A DNA stretch of 64,000 bases from Ooceraea biroi (Eukaryota; Arthropoda; Insecta; Hymenoptera; Formicidae): assembly GCF_003672135.1 (NCBI RefSeq), contig NC_039519.1:682001-746000 (forward strand), given 5' to 3'. The notes beneath the pieces were generated by a model. It did not search any database. It had not been told where the DNA came from and saw nothing but the letters and a program-made list of their open reading frames with translations. Within the stretch, counting starts at the first letter, position 1. Every line of letters begins with the position of its first letter. The position numbers and the translations under genes are program-made. Below, piece after piece: positions 23,888-37,827 of this stretch.

Positions 23888-26800
23888 ATAAATTTATGTA
23901 CTGAATCATTTTATTCAAATGCACTTATTTTATAATCTTCTTGCACCACAGTTAAGCTTGCATAGAAGCGTGCATCGTCCTCAATCGAAGCAGCTATCAA
24001 GCTGCACTTTTCATGATGTTTAGATTAATAGGATTGAACGGGTGTTGTAATTCTCGATCTAGTAAATGCTGGCTTCCCTTACACGCGCAACAAAGTCGTC
24101 GCATTCTGTTTTCTTCGCGATACCAACGCCGAAGCGACGCGGAGAGCACATCGAGCGGAAGAAACGGGCGCAACTTCGGAAACTCCTCGTCCCGCGACGT
24201 CGAGGCACGCGGGAAGCAAAGTAAAGACAATCGCGTACAATTGGCACATGAAATTTAAAGAAGGGGTGGCTCTCGCTGTGCGGGTGGAAAGGCCGGCGGC
24301 TCACTCAATATACCCGCGGTGTTCGAGCCCTTATTCTTTTCTCGTCCTTCCGCCTCGCTGGAAATTTACATTTCCTCCCTGCTGCTGGAACTGTCTGTTT
24401 ATCCCGCTTTCTTTTAAAGAGCTGCCTGGTGGCTATGCTCCCTCTCCCCTGCCGTCACCCCCGTGCTCCCATAAATTCCTCTCTCGCGCCACCGACCCCC
24501 TTCGGTACCATCCCTCGAAGAGCCCGCAGCACCTCATCTTGCGCTACACAGGGACAATCCTCCATTTACGGCGCAGATTACGCTTCGTTGGCCGATAATC
24601 GAAAATATGCCATCGAATAACGCCCCGGAATTATTTGTAGCCTTCTTCGACCGCCCCTTTCGCGATGAGAGACAATCGGTCTCGGAAGGAGGGTCGGAAG
24701 ATCGCGAAGGGTCGAGCTAGTTGACAGGCCGGATTTTTTAAAAATATTTTTAGTCACGCGACGATTCAAATGAGAAGGAACTCTTGCCCCGCTTTTGTCT
24801 GGGAGATTACTGAGCTGCTATGACGTTAGTACGAACACCGTATTGTTACTTAATCTCGAAATTATTACAGAGATGAAGATACTTTAATGTAAGCGAGCAT
24901 TGTTTTAATAAAATTCCGTGTGTGCTAAATTCTAGCTAGTTATTACACATTAAATTATAAAATTCATGCAGTAAGTGACTAAATATAAACGTTATTTACA
25001 ATTGGGATAGTAAATTATTAATACAAGTCTTAATTTATTGATAGAGTCTCAAATGTGAAACAATACAGCTTGACGTCATCGCATAAAACTGCGCAAGTTC
25101 GCCATATCACCTCGCACGTATCATCGTACGAGCGGAAGTGGAAATTTATTTAAGCCAAACTTTATATTCGTCCCGCCTCATTGTACACATTATCATTTAA
25201 TTCTCCTTTACGTTGCGTCGCGGTGCGCCCGACATCCGCGCACGTAAAGGGCTAGAATTCGTTTAATTCAAACTGCGGGTAATATATTTCCCTTATAAAT
25301 ATTACCGTCCCATTACGAAAAGCCGCTCGCGTTTCTCGCGCGCGCGGGCGGGCGGCCGCTTCGTTGCGCCCACTCCGGTGGTTTATTAAAACATCCAATT
25401 TCGTATATTACTCGCTGGCTCTTATCTCTCGCGACGGAAGCGCGCTTTCCGCGCGTGAAAGGCGGCGGCGGATCTCCTCTCCCGCGCTCCCGTATTCGTT
25501 GTGCCCTTTCGGAAAACGTCGCTCAATAAACGAGAGAGGGATCAGCATTCGCGGCGGGGCGTAATCCGCGCGGATCAGATGCCGAAATCAGCGGGTAATT
25601 GACGCAATTTCTCCCACTTTCCTCCCTCCTGTGTCGTTTTGCGATTCACCCTCGCAGGAATCTCGCGAGCCGTTAGACCGGAAGCTCGACGAAGACGCCG
25701 TCTTCGGGCGCGCGAAAAATAGAGATAAGAAATATAAGGGAAAGCGGGGGATGTCGTCGTTAAGAGAGACCACAATCCCTTTTTCTCGAGTCACAGAGCG
25801 CTCTCCGGGCGCTTCGGCCCGTAGCCGCGCGACTCTCAGAAGAAGCGAACCTTTAATAAAGAGCTTAAGCGAGCTAAATAGAAACATTTTTCCGTCGGCT
25901 TGGCTCCGCTCGCTTCCCGGCTCCTGGCTCCGTTGCAATGAAATGAGTCCCGGCTGCTCGTGCATAAGTAATCCGCAGACGAAGGTATCCCGACCTCCAT
26001 CCAGTCGTGCCTCCCTCCGCTTTCTTCCAGGAAAGTTAGTACGATACCGACGTGTATCGTCTCGGCAGCTCTCTAAAAATCCTCCGTCCACGGGGTGACA
26101 CGCACTGCTGGATTCGCTGACATTGTTTCGAAAGGAGCATTGTGCGAGAATGTGTGCCTTCCTATGTAACGTGGATTTCACGTAATCCCAGACCCGGAGC
26201 GTAATGTAACCGAGTAGCGATTGCAGTGACTACCAGAAAATTATTAAAAGGGAGTACAAAACAATGTCGGTATTTGGCATAGAAATTCCCGAATCGAATT
26301 TCCGAGTTTGTCAAAAAAAGAAAAAGACGGAAGGAAGTAGATTTTCAGTTTTCAGTTTTCGGAGAATTTCGGTTACATAAATTTTCAGATAAAATTTCTA
26401 GATATATAATTACAATGAAGAAATTCGAGCACCGCGAAATCCCAAACAATCCATGTATCTTTTTGAGCTCCGTTGCAAAAAAGGAGATCGGAGGAGGGGT
26501 GCAGGACCGTTAATCACGCCGGCAAATTCTTCGCACCACATTTTTCATTGACGTTCCGCAGAACGGAGCCCGCGTGTCGGTGGTGCGCCAAGGAGGCAAA
26601 AGTGGCAAACGCCAACCGTTGGTTGGCGCTCGAAGCCGCCTGTCGAGGGAAGGATTCGGTAATTATTCGCCGTAGGCTTGAAAAATTGCTGCCTAATCCT
26701 GGAATCGATAGTCTTGCCGTAGCACGTGAGAGCGTAAGGAATAGTCGCACCCTTCTTCGCTCGCCGCGGCGTTCCCTTTTTTTCCACGATGAGCGAGGGT

Positions 26801-27785
26801 GGAAGATAGAGGAAGACATTGCGCGGTATTATCGTATATAACGAGAATGCGATACTCTTAATGCCTACACTCTTCCATTCTTTATTCGTAAGCATGTTGG
26901 AGGAATTATTAATGGACTCATGAATTGCGTAACTCACAGTTGCGAATGTTAGCACAAGATTAATAATTAATTTTTTCCAATTTTACTTAAATAAAAGAAT
27001 TTTTCAATTATATACATAACAGAGAGATATAATTATAGTAATAAATGCATAAAACGTAAATATGTACAAGGAGAAAAAGATTTGAAAATTTATAAAATAA
27101 AAACTTGAGCATAATAAAATCGGCTTAAGAAATTCGTTATTAATGAAAACTCCTAATTCCCTTTTTACGGAAATGTGTCTTTCCAGAACGTGGACAATGA
27201 AGGATCTTTATGTTAAATCGTAAGCTCCGACAACGAGAATTATACCAGCTTTCCTACATTAATCCCTTCAAAGAACCCTTTGACCTTAAACCCTCTTCCC
27301 AAGTAACGATGTATATAGAGCATATATCGCGGAAGAGTTAACGAAACATTTTTGAGAATCATCCGAGATCCTTGTACAAGGCTTATCCACTTTCGATTCT
27401 TCCATCTTTCGTTACGTCCGCAATGCTTCATTCAAAGCTACCCTCGCGTCGTTTCGAAGATATAGCGCAGACACCTCGCGAATATCCGTGCGTTATATGA
27501 ATAATAGTCGGTAAGAAAACGAGGTGGTGTGAAAGGACGGAGGGGATGAAAATTTTAGGGTGTCGATAGATACGTACGCCTCAACGTATCCAATCATTCC
27601 CTTATTATGACATCGATATATTATTTTCGTAACGCGACACCTGGGGAGTTTCTGCCCCTGTACAACTTTCGTCTCCCTTTGCAGGTAAAGAGGATTCTTT
27701 AGATTTGCGAACGTTATCAATTTCGGGATGATCTCATCCTCTTTCTTTCTGATTAAAATTATATTTGTAATATATCGATGCAACG
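23888..27785. other. non-coding stretch with CpG-rich parts
   Basis: CpG-rich at about 24080-24720 and 25190-26110, AT-rich elsewhere. A 197-codon open frame on the minus strand (25588-26181) overlaps a 155-codon frame on the plus strand. Neither has a domain, signal peptide or splice-supported ends, so both are treated as composition effects. Confidence 0.45.
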
Positions 27786-29586
27786 TAGAGGAAAGTCCCC
27801 GATTATGAGATACCATATCGATTTTGCCGAATGTAAGGAAATCTATGGGCAGAATTTAAAAATGTAACACGTTATCTTGAAGAGAATTTAATAAGCTTTA
27901 GGTTGGTCAAATGAAAAATCTAATTTAAATATTTCTTTTTTTGAAAATTAAAAAAATTTGAAAAAAGAGCTTTACGCAGGATCGAGAAAGTGTGCTCCTA
28001 ATATAAGATACCTCGAGAAATCGGTGTTAAAAGTGCAAAATACATCAGTATTGCAATTCAAAAACTTTATTAGATAGTTTTATAAAAATACTTTCACAAC
28101 CTTCGCCAAATCTTCACGATTCCACTGTCGACGCTTCCTCGTATCTCTAACCTCCATAGTCAGATTCTATAAAAATTAATATAAATTCGTATTAACTTTT
28201 CTTTAACCTTAAGTAGTATTTTCTTTCTTTTTATTACACTACATAATCCTCATATTCGAGCAATAATGATCTCATATTAAGAGTACCCTGAATGTCTCAT
28301 TATACGAGCCACGCGCCCAGCGGTTCCGCGATCATGAAATCTAACCTCTACAATTAAGCAATTCAACAAATTGCGTATTTCCTGTTACTACGATTCTACT
28401 CTATCATTGCATACTGAATTTATTGCCAACCATTTCTTTATTATATAATAAACAAGGTTTAAAGACTAACCTCAAGTTCCTTTGACATGTTCACAATTTC
28501 ACAAACCTTTTCTTGCAAAGGCTAAACGCAATAACGAACAATGAATTTTTCGCTAAATACATTTTACACCAAGAGTAATAAGCTCATGGTGGAATTAACA
28601 GATGGTGCTCACTAGTTTAGCAGACATTCTCAGACGTTACTGAGGACACGGAAAGTGGAGATAACAACGTGAGGCTGAAAGATTAAATATATGATGGAGG
28701 AAAGTCCCCGATTATGCGATACCATATCGATTTTGCCGAATGTAAGGAAATCTATAGGCAGAATTTTAAAATGTAACACGTTATCTTGAAGAGAATTTAA
28801 TAAGCTTTAGGTTGGTCAAATGAAAAATCTAATTTAAATATTTCTTTTTTTGAAAATTAAAAAAATTTGAAAAAAGAGCTTTACGCAGGATCGAGAAAGT
28901 GTGCTCCTAATATAAGATACCTCGAGAAATCGGTGTTAAAAGTGCAAAATACATCAGTATTGCAATTCAAAAACTTTATTAGATAGTTTTATAAAAATAC
29001 TTCCACAGCCTTCGCCAAATCTTCACGATTCCACTGTCGACGCTTCCTCGTATCTCTAACCTCCATAGTCAGATTCTATAAAAATTAATATAAATTCGTA
29101 TTAACTTTTCTTTAACCTTAAGTAGTATTTTCTTTCTTTTTATTACACTACATAATCCTCATATTCGAGCAATAATGATCTCATATTAAGAGTACCCTGA
29201 ATGTCTCATTATACGAGCCACGCGCCCAGCGGTTCCGCGATCATGAAATCTAACCTCTACAATTAAGCAATTCAACAAATTGCGTATTTCCTGTTACTAC
29301 GATTCTACTCTATCATTGCATACTGAATTTATTGCCAACCATTTCTTTATTATATAATAAACAAGGTTTAAAGACTAACCTCAAGTTCCTTTGACATGTT
29401 CACAATTTCACAAACCTTTTCTTGCAAAGGCTAAACGCAATAACGAACAATGAATTTTTCGCTAAATACATTTTACACCAAGAGTAATAAGCTCATGGTG
29501 GAACTAACAGACGGTGCTCACTAGTTTAGCGGAAACCCCATTATCTCATATTAGGAGCATATCTCATAATAGGGGATTCTCCTCTA
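27786..29586. mobile_element. non-autonomous TIR element, tandem dimer (909-bp period)
   Basis: The left terminus AGAGGAAAGTCCCC (27787) recurs as GGAGGAAAGTCCCC 909 bp later, near 28696. The matching inverted terminus GGGGATTCTCCTCTA occurs only once, at the far right. The two copies share about 830 bp at roughly 99% identity. Copy 1 departs from copy 2 after CTAGTTTAGC, followed by some 75 bp not found in copy 2. Subterminal motifs like TCTCATATTAGGAG and its complement recur inside both copies, as expected for transposase-binding sites. No protein is encoded. TA at both outer ends fits, but does not prove, a TA target duplication. Confidence 0.82.
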
Positions 29587-32500
29587 TTGTTTAAGCGATT
29601 CGGTTATATTTATTTAAATGCAGCAAACTTTAGGTAGTCCAGACAAAAATGGAAGAATGTTGAGATTATCATAAAATAATTAACGACGTTAGCCTGAGAG
29701 CTATCACGCTGGAAGTGGCGAGTGCAAGTGGACGCTATCGAAGTATCTTCCACGTTAAGAACCCATCTATAAACGACTACACCGATCTCGACTCTACATC
29801 GCAGACGAACACCCCGACCTTACACTTACTTATCTCCCCCGCATCCACATACTACATTTAGTAGCGCCGATAAACGTCCGCGACGTCTGGCAAGTTCCGC
29901 ATCAGGAATCCCCACCCGGAGCCTCTACTCTTCCCTGAAATTCTTCCTCGCCGTCACGCGTACACGTATCCACCCGACCTGTCGCGGTCGTACATAGGTA
30001 CCCCGACGTGCACACATATATACCTCGAGACTGGATTAAATAGAGGACGAAGGATCTACCCCGGTAATCGGCTCGTCTCGCGAGCTTGCAGGCGATGTAT
30101 AATTTATAAAACGGCATTAAATTGTCTATGTCGCAACGGCGACGGCGACGGCGGCGGCGGCGGCTTCTGGTTCGCGACGCCCGCTTCTTCGAGGGATATA
30201 TACGAGCACGGTAGCGGATGGAGGGTGAATTCGGGGGTGGCGTGGCGAGGGAGGACATATTAGCTCGACTTAAGGCGTGGCGTAATGATCTCCAGGCAAA
30301 ACCGTCTTATTCCAAGCTCGCCAAGGGGGTGGCTTCAGGGGGTGGCTTCAGGGGGCTGCGGGCAGTCAGGCGAAAATAAGTGCGCGGGCTACCCTCTCCA
30401 CCGGCACCCTTGATTGTGGGCCATGACACTCGCGGGGTCCTGGTGCCGCAGTATAAAGTAATGTTCCCGCCGCGCTGGGGACGAGAGAGCGGGGGAGGCG
30501 GAGGGTAAGCTCTAAAATCGGCATCAAACGCCACCCTCACCGCAAATTTTTATTCATTGACACTACACGGCTGAGCACCCTCGAAACTCGCGGGCTAAAA
30601 GGCGGAGGTTGAAGCAAGTTCGTCCTCATCGCGTCTCGTCTCAGGAGCGGTGAATTATTCTTGCCGGAGTGGAACTCTCTTCAGAATTGCATGCCGTCCA
30701 AAGCGACGTGTGTTTCGACGTGTAAATATATTTCCGCGTAAAAGAATCGGCCATAATTTGAATCTCTAACATCGGTTGTAGAGAGGGTCGCAGGATTATT
30801 TCTAGACATCTCCCACTGCATCGCATTTGATAATGTCCTACAGCTAGTCCCGATAACGTGTCAACGTGATAATTTGTGTAAATTATTCTAAACTCGTTGC
30901 ATTCGCATGTTAGAAATAAATTAGAATCTTCTTATCGGGTTTATTTTACGGTAACAGTGTACAACAAAAATTGTTAGATCAGGGGCAGGACATCATCTAT
31001 TTACGAGCTGAGAACGATATTCCGCCGAAGACGGCGGAGCGGTCCTTATAAATTCAGCGCGAATTTACTGCGGTGCCATGGATCAAGCCTCGAGCATGGG
31101 GCATCCAGGTTGGATTAGGGACGAAGTTGCAATTCACTTCGATATATTTACTGTGAGAACGGTCAGGCTCCGCGAGTGGCCGTCTAGGTATGGACAGACC
31201 GAGGAAGAGGAGCGGAGAGAGGGGGAGGGGGAAGGGGAGGAAGTGGTCGGTTTTTCCCTTTACCTTTTAGAGTAAATAAGGATCCGCCTCGTACATATAT
31301 GGACGTGTATATCTTCGACGGTAGCACACGCACGTTCGCACAGTTGCGCGATCCACGCGTGTCAGTTTCCTTCGGGTTTCCTCCGCTTCCGCAGTGATTT
31401 ATGGAGTTTTACTCGACTGGCAGCTTTATCCTTGCCCTCGATCCTTGGATGTTCGGCAGAATGAGGGTATTTCCGCGATATGCGTATTATCGAACGTGTC
31501 ATGACGTAAGATATTATAATATTTGCTTCCTCATATAGTATATATAGTGTACATTTACATTATCCACTATGAAAGAATATTTATTTAAAAGTATAAGTTC
31601 TGTCAGATTCTAAGATAACTGCGTTATAAATATCATGATTGCAATTTTATAAAAAATAGACCGAAAGCAAGTTTAATGTTATTCATTTTATTAGGTTTTT
31701 AACTTTTTAGATAATGCGATTGCATCACTTACATACAAGATACACGGGAAAAATCTTTCCCGCGCATATGCAAATTGTATAACTAATCCTATTGCGTTAA
31801 AATGATAATCACCAGCCTTTGCATCTTATGATCCCGAAAAAGGAAACAATCGTAAAGTCTCCGTATGCGTGTAAAGCCCAGTAAACCTCTTAAGCTTAAC
31901 TATAAAGCGTCCAAAGTTACCTTTTAGTGGGTGATTAGCAAAACCGAGCTCACCTTTTCAGCGGCCAATTACAGGAGATTTCGACATAATCCTATTACCT
32001 ACATTAGCTCATTATTGCATAACTGTATCTGGTCGTATCAACCACTTAATCGCGGATGTCTGTAGAATGTAAAGATCGATTTTACGATTATTTAAACTAA
32101 TACTATACCCTTTTCAAGATTTTTTCTTAGGAACTTGTCTTTAATAGATATATATTTACAATTTCACTTACAATATGTACGTATATAACATATATTTAAC
32201 AATTTTTTATTATATTATAATTTCTTTCATAGTTTAACTTTTCAATAATATATTTATTTAATTATCGCAGTCGAATCAAGGGAATACAAGTTTGACGAAA
32301 ATATATTAGTAGTTATTATATTATTGTTCAGTCTTTGTTTCCATGATCAAACTTCTAAATAGCAAAACCTGCGTCTTGTCTGAAAGCGATATTTCTCGTC
32401 TGATTAATTCTCTGTTGGATAACATTTACGCTGCCCATCTTAGCAATAGGTTTATTTTGATCCACGCACGATCAACGGATCGCCAGAGTACATCGTTCGG

Positions 32501-35500
32501 CGTTTCGTTCCAGGCAACTGGCGAAGGAGGATTTGCTCCTCGGCGAATCTCGCTGTTCTTATCTGCGCGGGCCAAGATTTTATTTAGATCCCGGCGATCC
32601 GCCGGCTGGCTATAAATGCGAAACGTTTCGCCCGGCTGGCTGACCGGCCAATCATGCAGGGTAGGCGAGAGCGGGTGTTAAGGGCGTTAGGGCTATCCGG
32701 TGTCCACACCTCTGTTGTCAGCTAATGCCCGGCCATTGTGAGGGGTCGCTCGTAAGCGTGCGGAATCTCCTCGGAAGGTGTTGCCAGTGCCCCGCGGGAA
32801 AAAGGAGCCGGCAAAAAGGACGAGAAGCTGGTAAAAAGCAGGGAAGACGGGAAGAGTCAAGCGCGCTCGGGTATTGGTGCGAGTTTCCACGGATTCCAGT
32901 CTTCACCCCCTTGCCTGTTCACCCTCGGTGGCTATCGGTTGACGGCAATCCGGCTAAATCTCTTCCACCATAAACGGCTAAACAAAGAGGTCCATTCTTC
33001 AGGACCGGCAACCGCCGCGGACCTCCCTCGCCTCGTTCCGTTCCGACGGCTGCCCTTATCGGACACTGTCCACCACTTACGATCATCCATCTGGATCTCC
33101 TTCTTTTCTAAAGCGAAAAGCCCGAAGCTGCGAGATAGCGGCGCCGGCTATTGTTCGTTGGGTTTTTTCGCGATACAACTGTACCGCTGATAAATCATTC
33201 TCAATCTGTGGTGCTACCGTTGAGATCTAATTGGAGAGTTTAAGCGGCAATAATGCCTTATCAAATCTTTGCCGAAAATAGATTGACTATAAATTGTTCA
33301 AACAACTAGCGATTCAAATTTTATCCCCAAAACAATTAGATATTTATAGAAATTAAAAATGCAGCAAAGTTCGCTCCCTGAGCGAAGGCAATATCCGATG
33401 AATTGAGCGGCGAATTTTGGGCGATCGCCAGCGCGAATGAGGTTTTAAAGCCGTCGAGATACACTTCATATTTTAAGCCCCAATCGGGGTGCCTCGGATC
33501 GATGGCGACTGCAGATATGGGCACAGGATCCGTCGTAAGGAACCCATGGAAACGCGAGGACGTTGAAACAGAGGAAGCCTTCGTATTTCGTGCAAGTGGA
33601 TATCTAGCGGAGCAGGCGACACAATCTTCGCAGAAGAAAGACAGTCAGAGACAACCAGAAAACGTCCCTCTCCCGGTACCATAATAAAAGAAGGCAGATT
33701 AATGCCTTCGGTCTTGAATCCAATCAACATTACTCCGACAATAGTCCGCCAGCCAATACCCGTCCTATCCTGCTCGGGCTGATATTATCAACAGTCCGCT
33801 CCACCCTCCTCTTCTTCCCGTACGACAGTCATCCCCTAACGTCTTTCTCTACCCTCGCGCGCGTCGCTTCTTCATGCCGTCGCACCACCGCCACCCCGAG
33901 AAACACCTCGCTGGCTCTCTTAATTCCACGAACGGATGATAAGTATGCTAACAAGAGAACCACCGGCACGGATATAGAGGGGGGCGGCTGGGAGGCCTTA
34001 AAGCCGAATTAACGCCACGCTCACATAAACGTCTGTCGACTTCCCCGTCAATGTTAATGTCTACCAGGGGCCATTAGCCGATCGAACCCAACTCGGGAGA
34101 GCCGATCGACGCTCGCTCCAACTGAACGGTGGCTTCCAGACCGTCTCCTTAATCGCTAGGGCGATAAATCAAATAGGAAAAAAACCGCGATACTAGTGAT
34201 CTCCATACCGTGTATTTATGCTCGGTGTTTCTTAAGAACGCATATCGTACAGAATTAAGGAGGACAAGCAACAATTTAGTTTAAAAAATATTAATGTTAC
34301 GTTATCAAATGTAATATTTTGGCATGTTGTGCATACGACTGGAAAATTATTTTTGAGCCACGTTTAACTAAATAAATGCTAGGTGACGTGTCAGCTAATT
34401 TTGACACTTTGGATAGTATTCTTCGGACTCTTCTAGAACTCGAGTATTAATGATGTCATCACTGCATGATGTAGTGCAGATGTCTGATGCTGTCAATAAT
34501 GAAACATTATTAGTGCTCTTAGAAAATTTAAGAAAACACTTGCAAGGATAATAATGCATGTAATTTACTAATATTTATTCTACTTGAGAGTAAATGTAAT
34601 AAATTGTATAACTGTATTTATCTGTTTTATTCCTGTACAAATTGCATCGTTCAAGTTTTAATACTATATTTTCATATTTCAAGGTAGGTTTCACTCGCAG
34701 ATTAAATTATTTATTTTTAAGTATTATATTAATAATTCTTTTGTGCGCGAACTTATTCCGTACTTTGAAGAATTGAATTTATTCTCATAAAGAAGTAAAT
34801 TCACAATTCGTGACCGAACAACGACATTGCCCGAGACGAAGACATCGCAGCGACACAGTACAGTGGTCAGCCTACTCACCCCCTTCTAGACATTTCGGCA
34901 ACCTATAAAGGAATGTTTTACGAGGGCGAGATAATGCGATGAAAGATGCGAGCGGCGAGCAGTCATGCCTAAAGAGTACGTGTAACCGGACCATCCGCCG
35001 TCCTTCTTTCACGGATCCGCCTGTCTCCTGCGGTTCCGTGGCTAAAGACGGGGCGGCAGTAGGAGGGTGGCCGAGGAAACGGTCCGCCAACGACGCTCCA
35101 CGACCATAATATATCAATTCCGTATTCTAATGTCCGAGCGGTTAATCCAAAAAGCGTCGACGCTGCGGAAACCTAAGCGGTCGCCGCTTCTCTCGCTTCC
35201 TGGAGGGTAGCTGCTCACCCCCATGTTTCTGCTTCTCGCTTCAGACACCCTTTCCCTCGCTCCCCCGTTACTCTCAGATGATCTCCGACTGACCTGTACC
35301 ATGTTACTGTTCCGTCTACACTTGCCTATCGTCTCTTTATCTGCATTCTTCCTCGTCCTCCTCCCTTCATCACTATCACCCCACATCGCTCATTTTCCTT
35401 TTTATTTCTTGTATTCTTTTTATGGTGTAAACCCGCTCCCGCTGCTATTTTCTTGATTACCCGTTTTCCTTCAAAGTTTCCGTGTTACCTGCGTGCCTTC

Positions 35501-35585
35501 TTCGTGCCCGACACTTCTCTGATTTATATCCGCCACTTCCTGGTTGTACTACTTTCATTGCGTTTCTTTCCCCCTGCTATTTTCT
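29587..35585. other. non-coding stretch, no gene recognised
   Basis: AT-rich sequence alternating with CpG-richer parts (about 29880-30540, 32500-33190 and 33760-34160). It includes a CGG triplet tract at 30136-30164. No domain-bearing open frame or transposon terminus was recognised. Confidence 0.45.
30136..30164 (+). repeat. CGG/CGA triplet tract
   Basis: A short run of CGG and CGA triplets on the plus strand in a CpG-rich segment; polymorphic length is likely. Confidence 0.7.
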
Positions 35586-36080
35586 CTTACTTCGGTAAAT
35601 CCACCGACTAGCGAACCCACCTCCTATCACCTTGTCCTTGACATATATTATAGAGGTCACCCTTCTAAGTAACATTGTGCAAGTTTTAACCGTCGGCCGT
35701 TGTTTACTAAAAAGTTATTAACAAAAGAAGTTTAATGATTTTGCACGAATTTTCAGCTGTCTACGCGAACCAAGAACATAATATTGACATATATTACAAA
35801 GGTCACCTTCCCGAATAACCCGCACTAGGTTTTAGTCGTCGATCGTTGTTTATGAATAAGTTATTAACAAAAGAAATTTTGCAAATATAGTAGTTATTTT
35901 GAATATTGAAAGATATAAAAGACGAATATGTATATGAACGAAGGAAGGAAAGTTATTTAAAGCAGTGAATCGTTAATATATAGAATAGCTTCTTTTAATA
36001 CAAGTACAAAGTATTCTTCACTTTAACCAAAAGCATAAACAGTTAAATACAAAGTATTATCTGCTTTAACCTAACTTAAA

Positions 36081-36104
36081 CTAACCTAACCTAACCTGGT
36101 TAGG
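36081..36104. repeat. interstitial telomere-like motif, (CCTAA)3 facing GGTTAGG
   Basis: CTAACCTAACCTAACCT is three units of the insect telomeric repeat CCTAA, followed directly by the inverted GGTTAGG. This gives a small head-to-head palindrome at the edge of the nested element. It is short enough to be chance or part of a transposon end. Confidence 0.5.
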
Positions 36105-36353
36105 TTATATTTTCCGAAACTGGAGCCTCGGACGGCTTGTTTTCAGCCCGCTTCGCGGGAGGGCGGGGGGCAGGGGCTTCGCCCCCCCGCCGGAATCCAT
36201 GCCGTGTACGGGTGATCAAAATCTGTACGGTAAAATTTGTTACACTGGTTCTGGCGGGGGGCGGGGGGCGAAGCCCCCGCCCCCCGCCCTCCCGCGAAGC
36301 GGGCTGAAACCGAGCGTATGTGTCCGGGGCTCCAGTTTCGGAAAATATAACCT
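36102..36353. mobile_element. nested 250-bp element with GC-rich hairpin
   Basis: Termini AGGTTATATTTTCCGAAACT and its exact complement enclose two very GC-rich blocks (about 36141-36192 and 36253-36309) that are inverted relative to each other. They contain smaller palindromes such as CCCGCTTCGCGGG. The sequence between the blocks is ordinary. The strong contrast to the AT-rich host element marks it as a separate insertion. An open frame across it on the minus strand is a composition effect. Confidence 0.75.
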
Positions 36354-36543
36354 TTTGCTTGTTGTGGACGGCTGAAAGTTCGTGCAAAATGATTAAACTT
36401 CTTTTGTTAATAACTTTTTAGTAAACAACGACCGACGGCTAAAACCTTTTGAAGGTCACTCAGGAGGGTGACCTCTATAATATATGTCAAGGACAAGGTG
36501 ATAGGAGGTGGGTTCGCTAATCGGTAGATTTACCCTTACTTCT

Positions 36544-37827
36544 TTTATTCTCACGGTGCTGCGGGAAGTACAGATAACTTCTGCCTTTCCCCACGATCGC
36601 TCGCAGACACGTATCGGTGTCACGTATGTCGTTGATACACGCGAGATTCGGCGTGGGTAACGACGCTTAGCGTCCGACCACCCAGCGTCAGACCACGTGG
36701 ATAATTGGGGAAGCGCGTGTTTGCGGTCCCGCCGGGATATTCCAGTCTAAGGGAGGTATGTATGAGGTGACCGCTCCGGTTACACGCGCGGGATGGACGT
36801 TGGATGTTGCGCTTTTCGTGACAGAACTCCACTCCTTTCGTTGAGCGCTGACGGTGGCCGTTTTCCTCCTCGAATTCGAGGAAACGTTGTTTATCGTGTC
36901 GCGTCGATACGAGACAGATGTAAATGTTTGGTTGGCTATCGTCCGTAACGTGGCGTTAAGGTAAACAGAATGTATACGACGATGTTTATCGTGCTACAGT
37001 ATTGCGATAAATATTTCCGCGTGAACGTTAAACGGACGTGACGACGCATGCGTTGCCTGAACCCGCAGGTGTTTCCTATTTATTTACGACGGCGCTGAGG
37101 AAATCTTCTTGTTTTAGGATTTTCGCAGCACGAGAAAATTCCGTGAACAGATTTACACTTGGAAAAAGGTATACCTTGAGAACTTTGCGAAAACGTAAAT
37201 TTCAAAATCAATTTTTAAGATTTTATGTGTAAAATGTATCGCAAATTGATGTTAGTATAAATTTACGTAAAGAAATGTAATATTCATCTTCTAAACTTGT
37301 TAATTGTAAGTTGTTCTTAACTAATTTTATTTTCTTATTTAGAAAAATTAATTTTACTATTTTTTTGTTCAAGTCATATTCAGAATATAAAATTTCTTTA
37401 CGTAAATTTCTCTATGAATTTCGAAAATAGTAATTATTTTATGACATTCTAAATGCTACAATTAGCATAAATTGTATAGAGTGGAGAACTATGATTTCCA
37501 CGTACGATACAAATATTGATTATTCCCAGTGGAAAACAAGTAAAGTACAATGAAAATTCACTCGTTTAGAATTCATTGACGCCTAAGTAGATAAGAAACA
37601 CGCAACTCTCTTCCTGAATGAAAAGTGACTCATACGTATGACTTTTATTGTCTGCCGAGCGATTGTTACGCACTTCTTGGCGTCCGTTTGACTGCATTAC
37701 GAGCAAGTTCCCGTGTACATACGCGCGACGAAATCGTGGCGAGCGCAGTACGAGCACGTAAAACGATCGTTTCGGGCGCTGATTGACTTCGCGCTCGCGC
37801 CTCATAGACGCACCACCATCCTCGGAG
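36544..37827. other. non-coding stretch, no gene recognised
   Basis: Moderately GC-rich to about 37060, then AT-rich. Short open frames only; no repeat structure or transposon ends seen. Confidence 0.45.

Larger units (their letters stand above)
35586..36543. mobile_element. fold-back element with 8-bp target duplication
   Basis: A perfect 8-bp direct repeat CTTACTTC flanks the element at 35586-35593 and 36536-36543. Inside are long inverted arms (about 35594-35775 and 36365-36535) starting GGTAAATC and sharing the stretch ACCCACCTCCTATCACC. The left half also holds a diverged direct copy of the arm's inner part (about 35787-35885). The right half contains a nested GC-rich element. No protein is encoded. 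An 8-bp duplication is known for hAT, P, Merlin and some Mutator-like elements; long arms favour a Mutator-like or fold-back type, but the superfamily is not decided. Confidence 0.82.

Noticed and set aside
25588..26181. 197-codon open frame on the minus strand, overlapped by a 155-codon plus frame
   Set aside because: Both lie in CpG-rich sequence where stop codons are rare. Neither shows a domain, signal peptide or splice-site support, and they overlap each other antisense.
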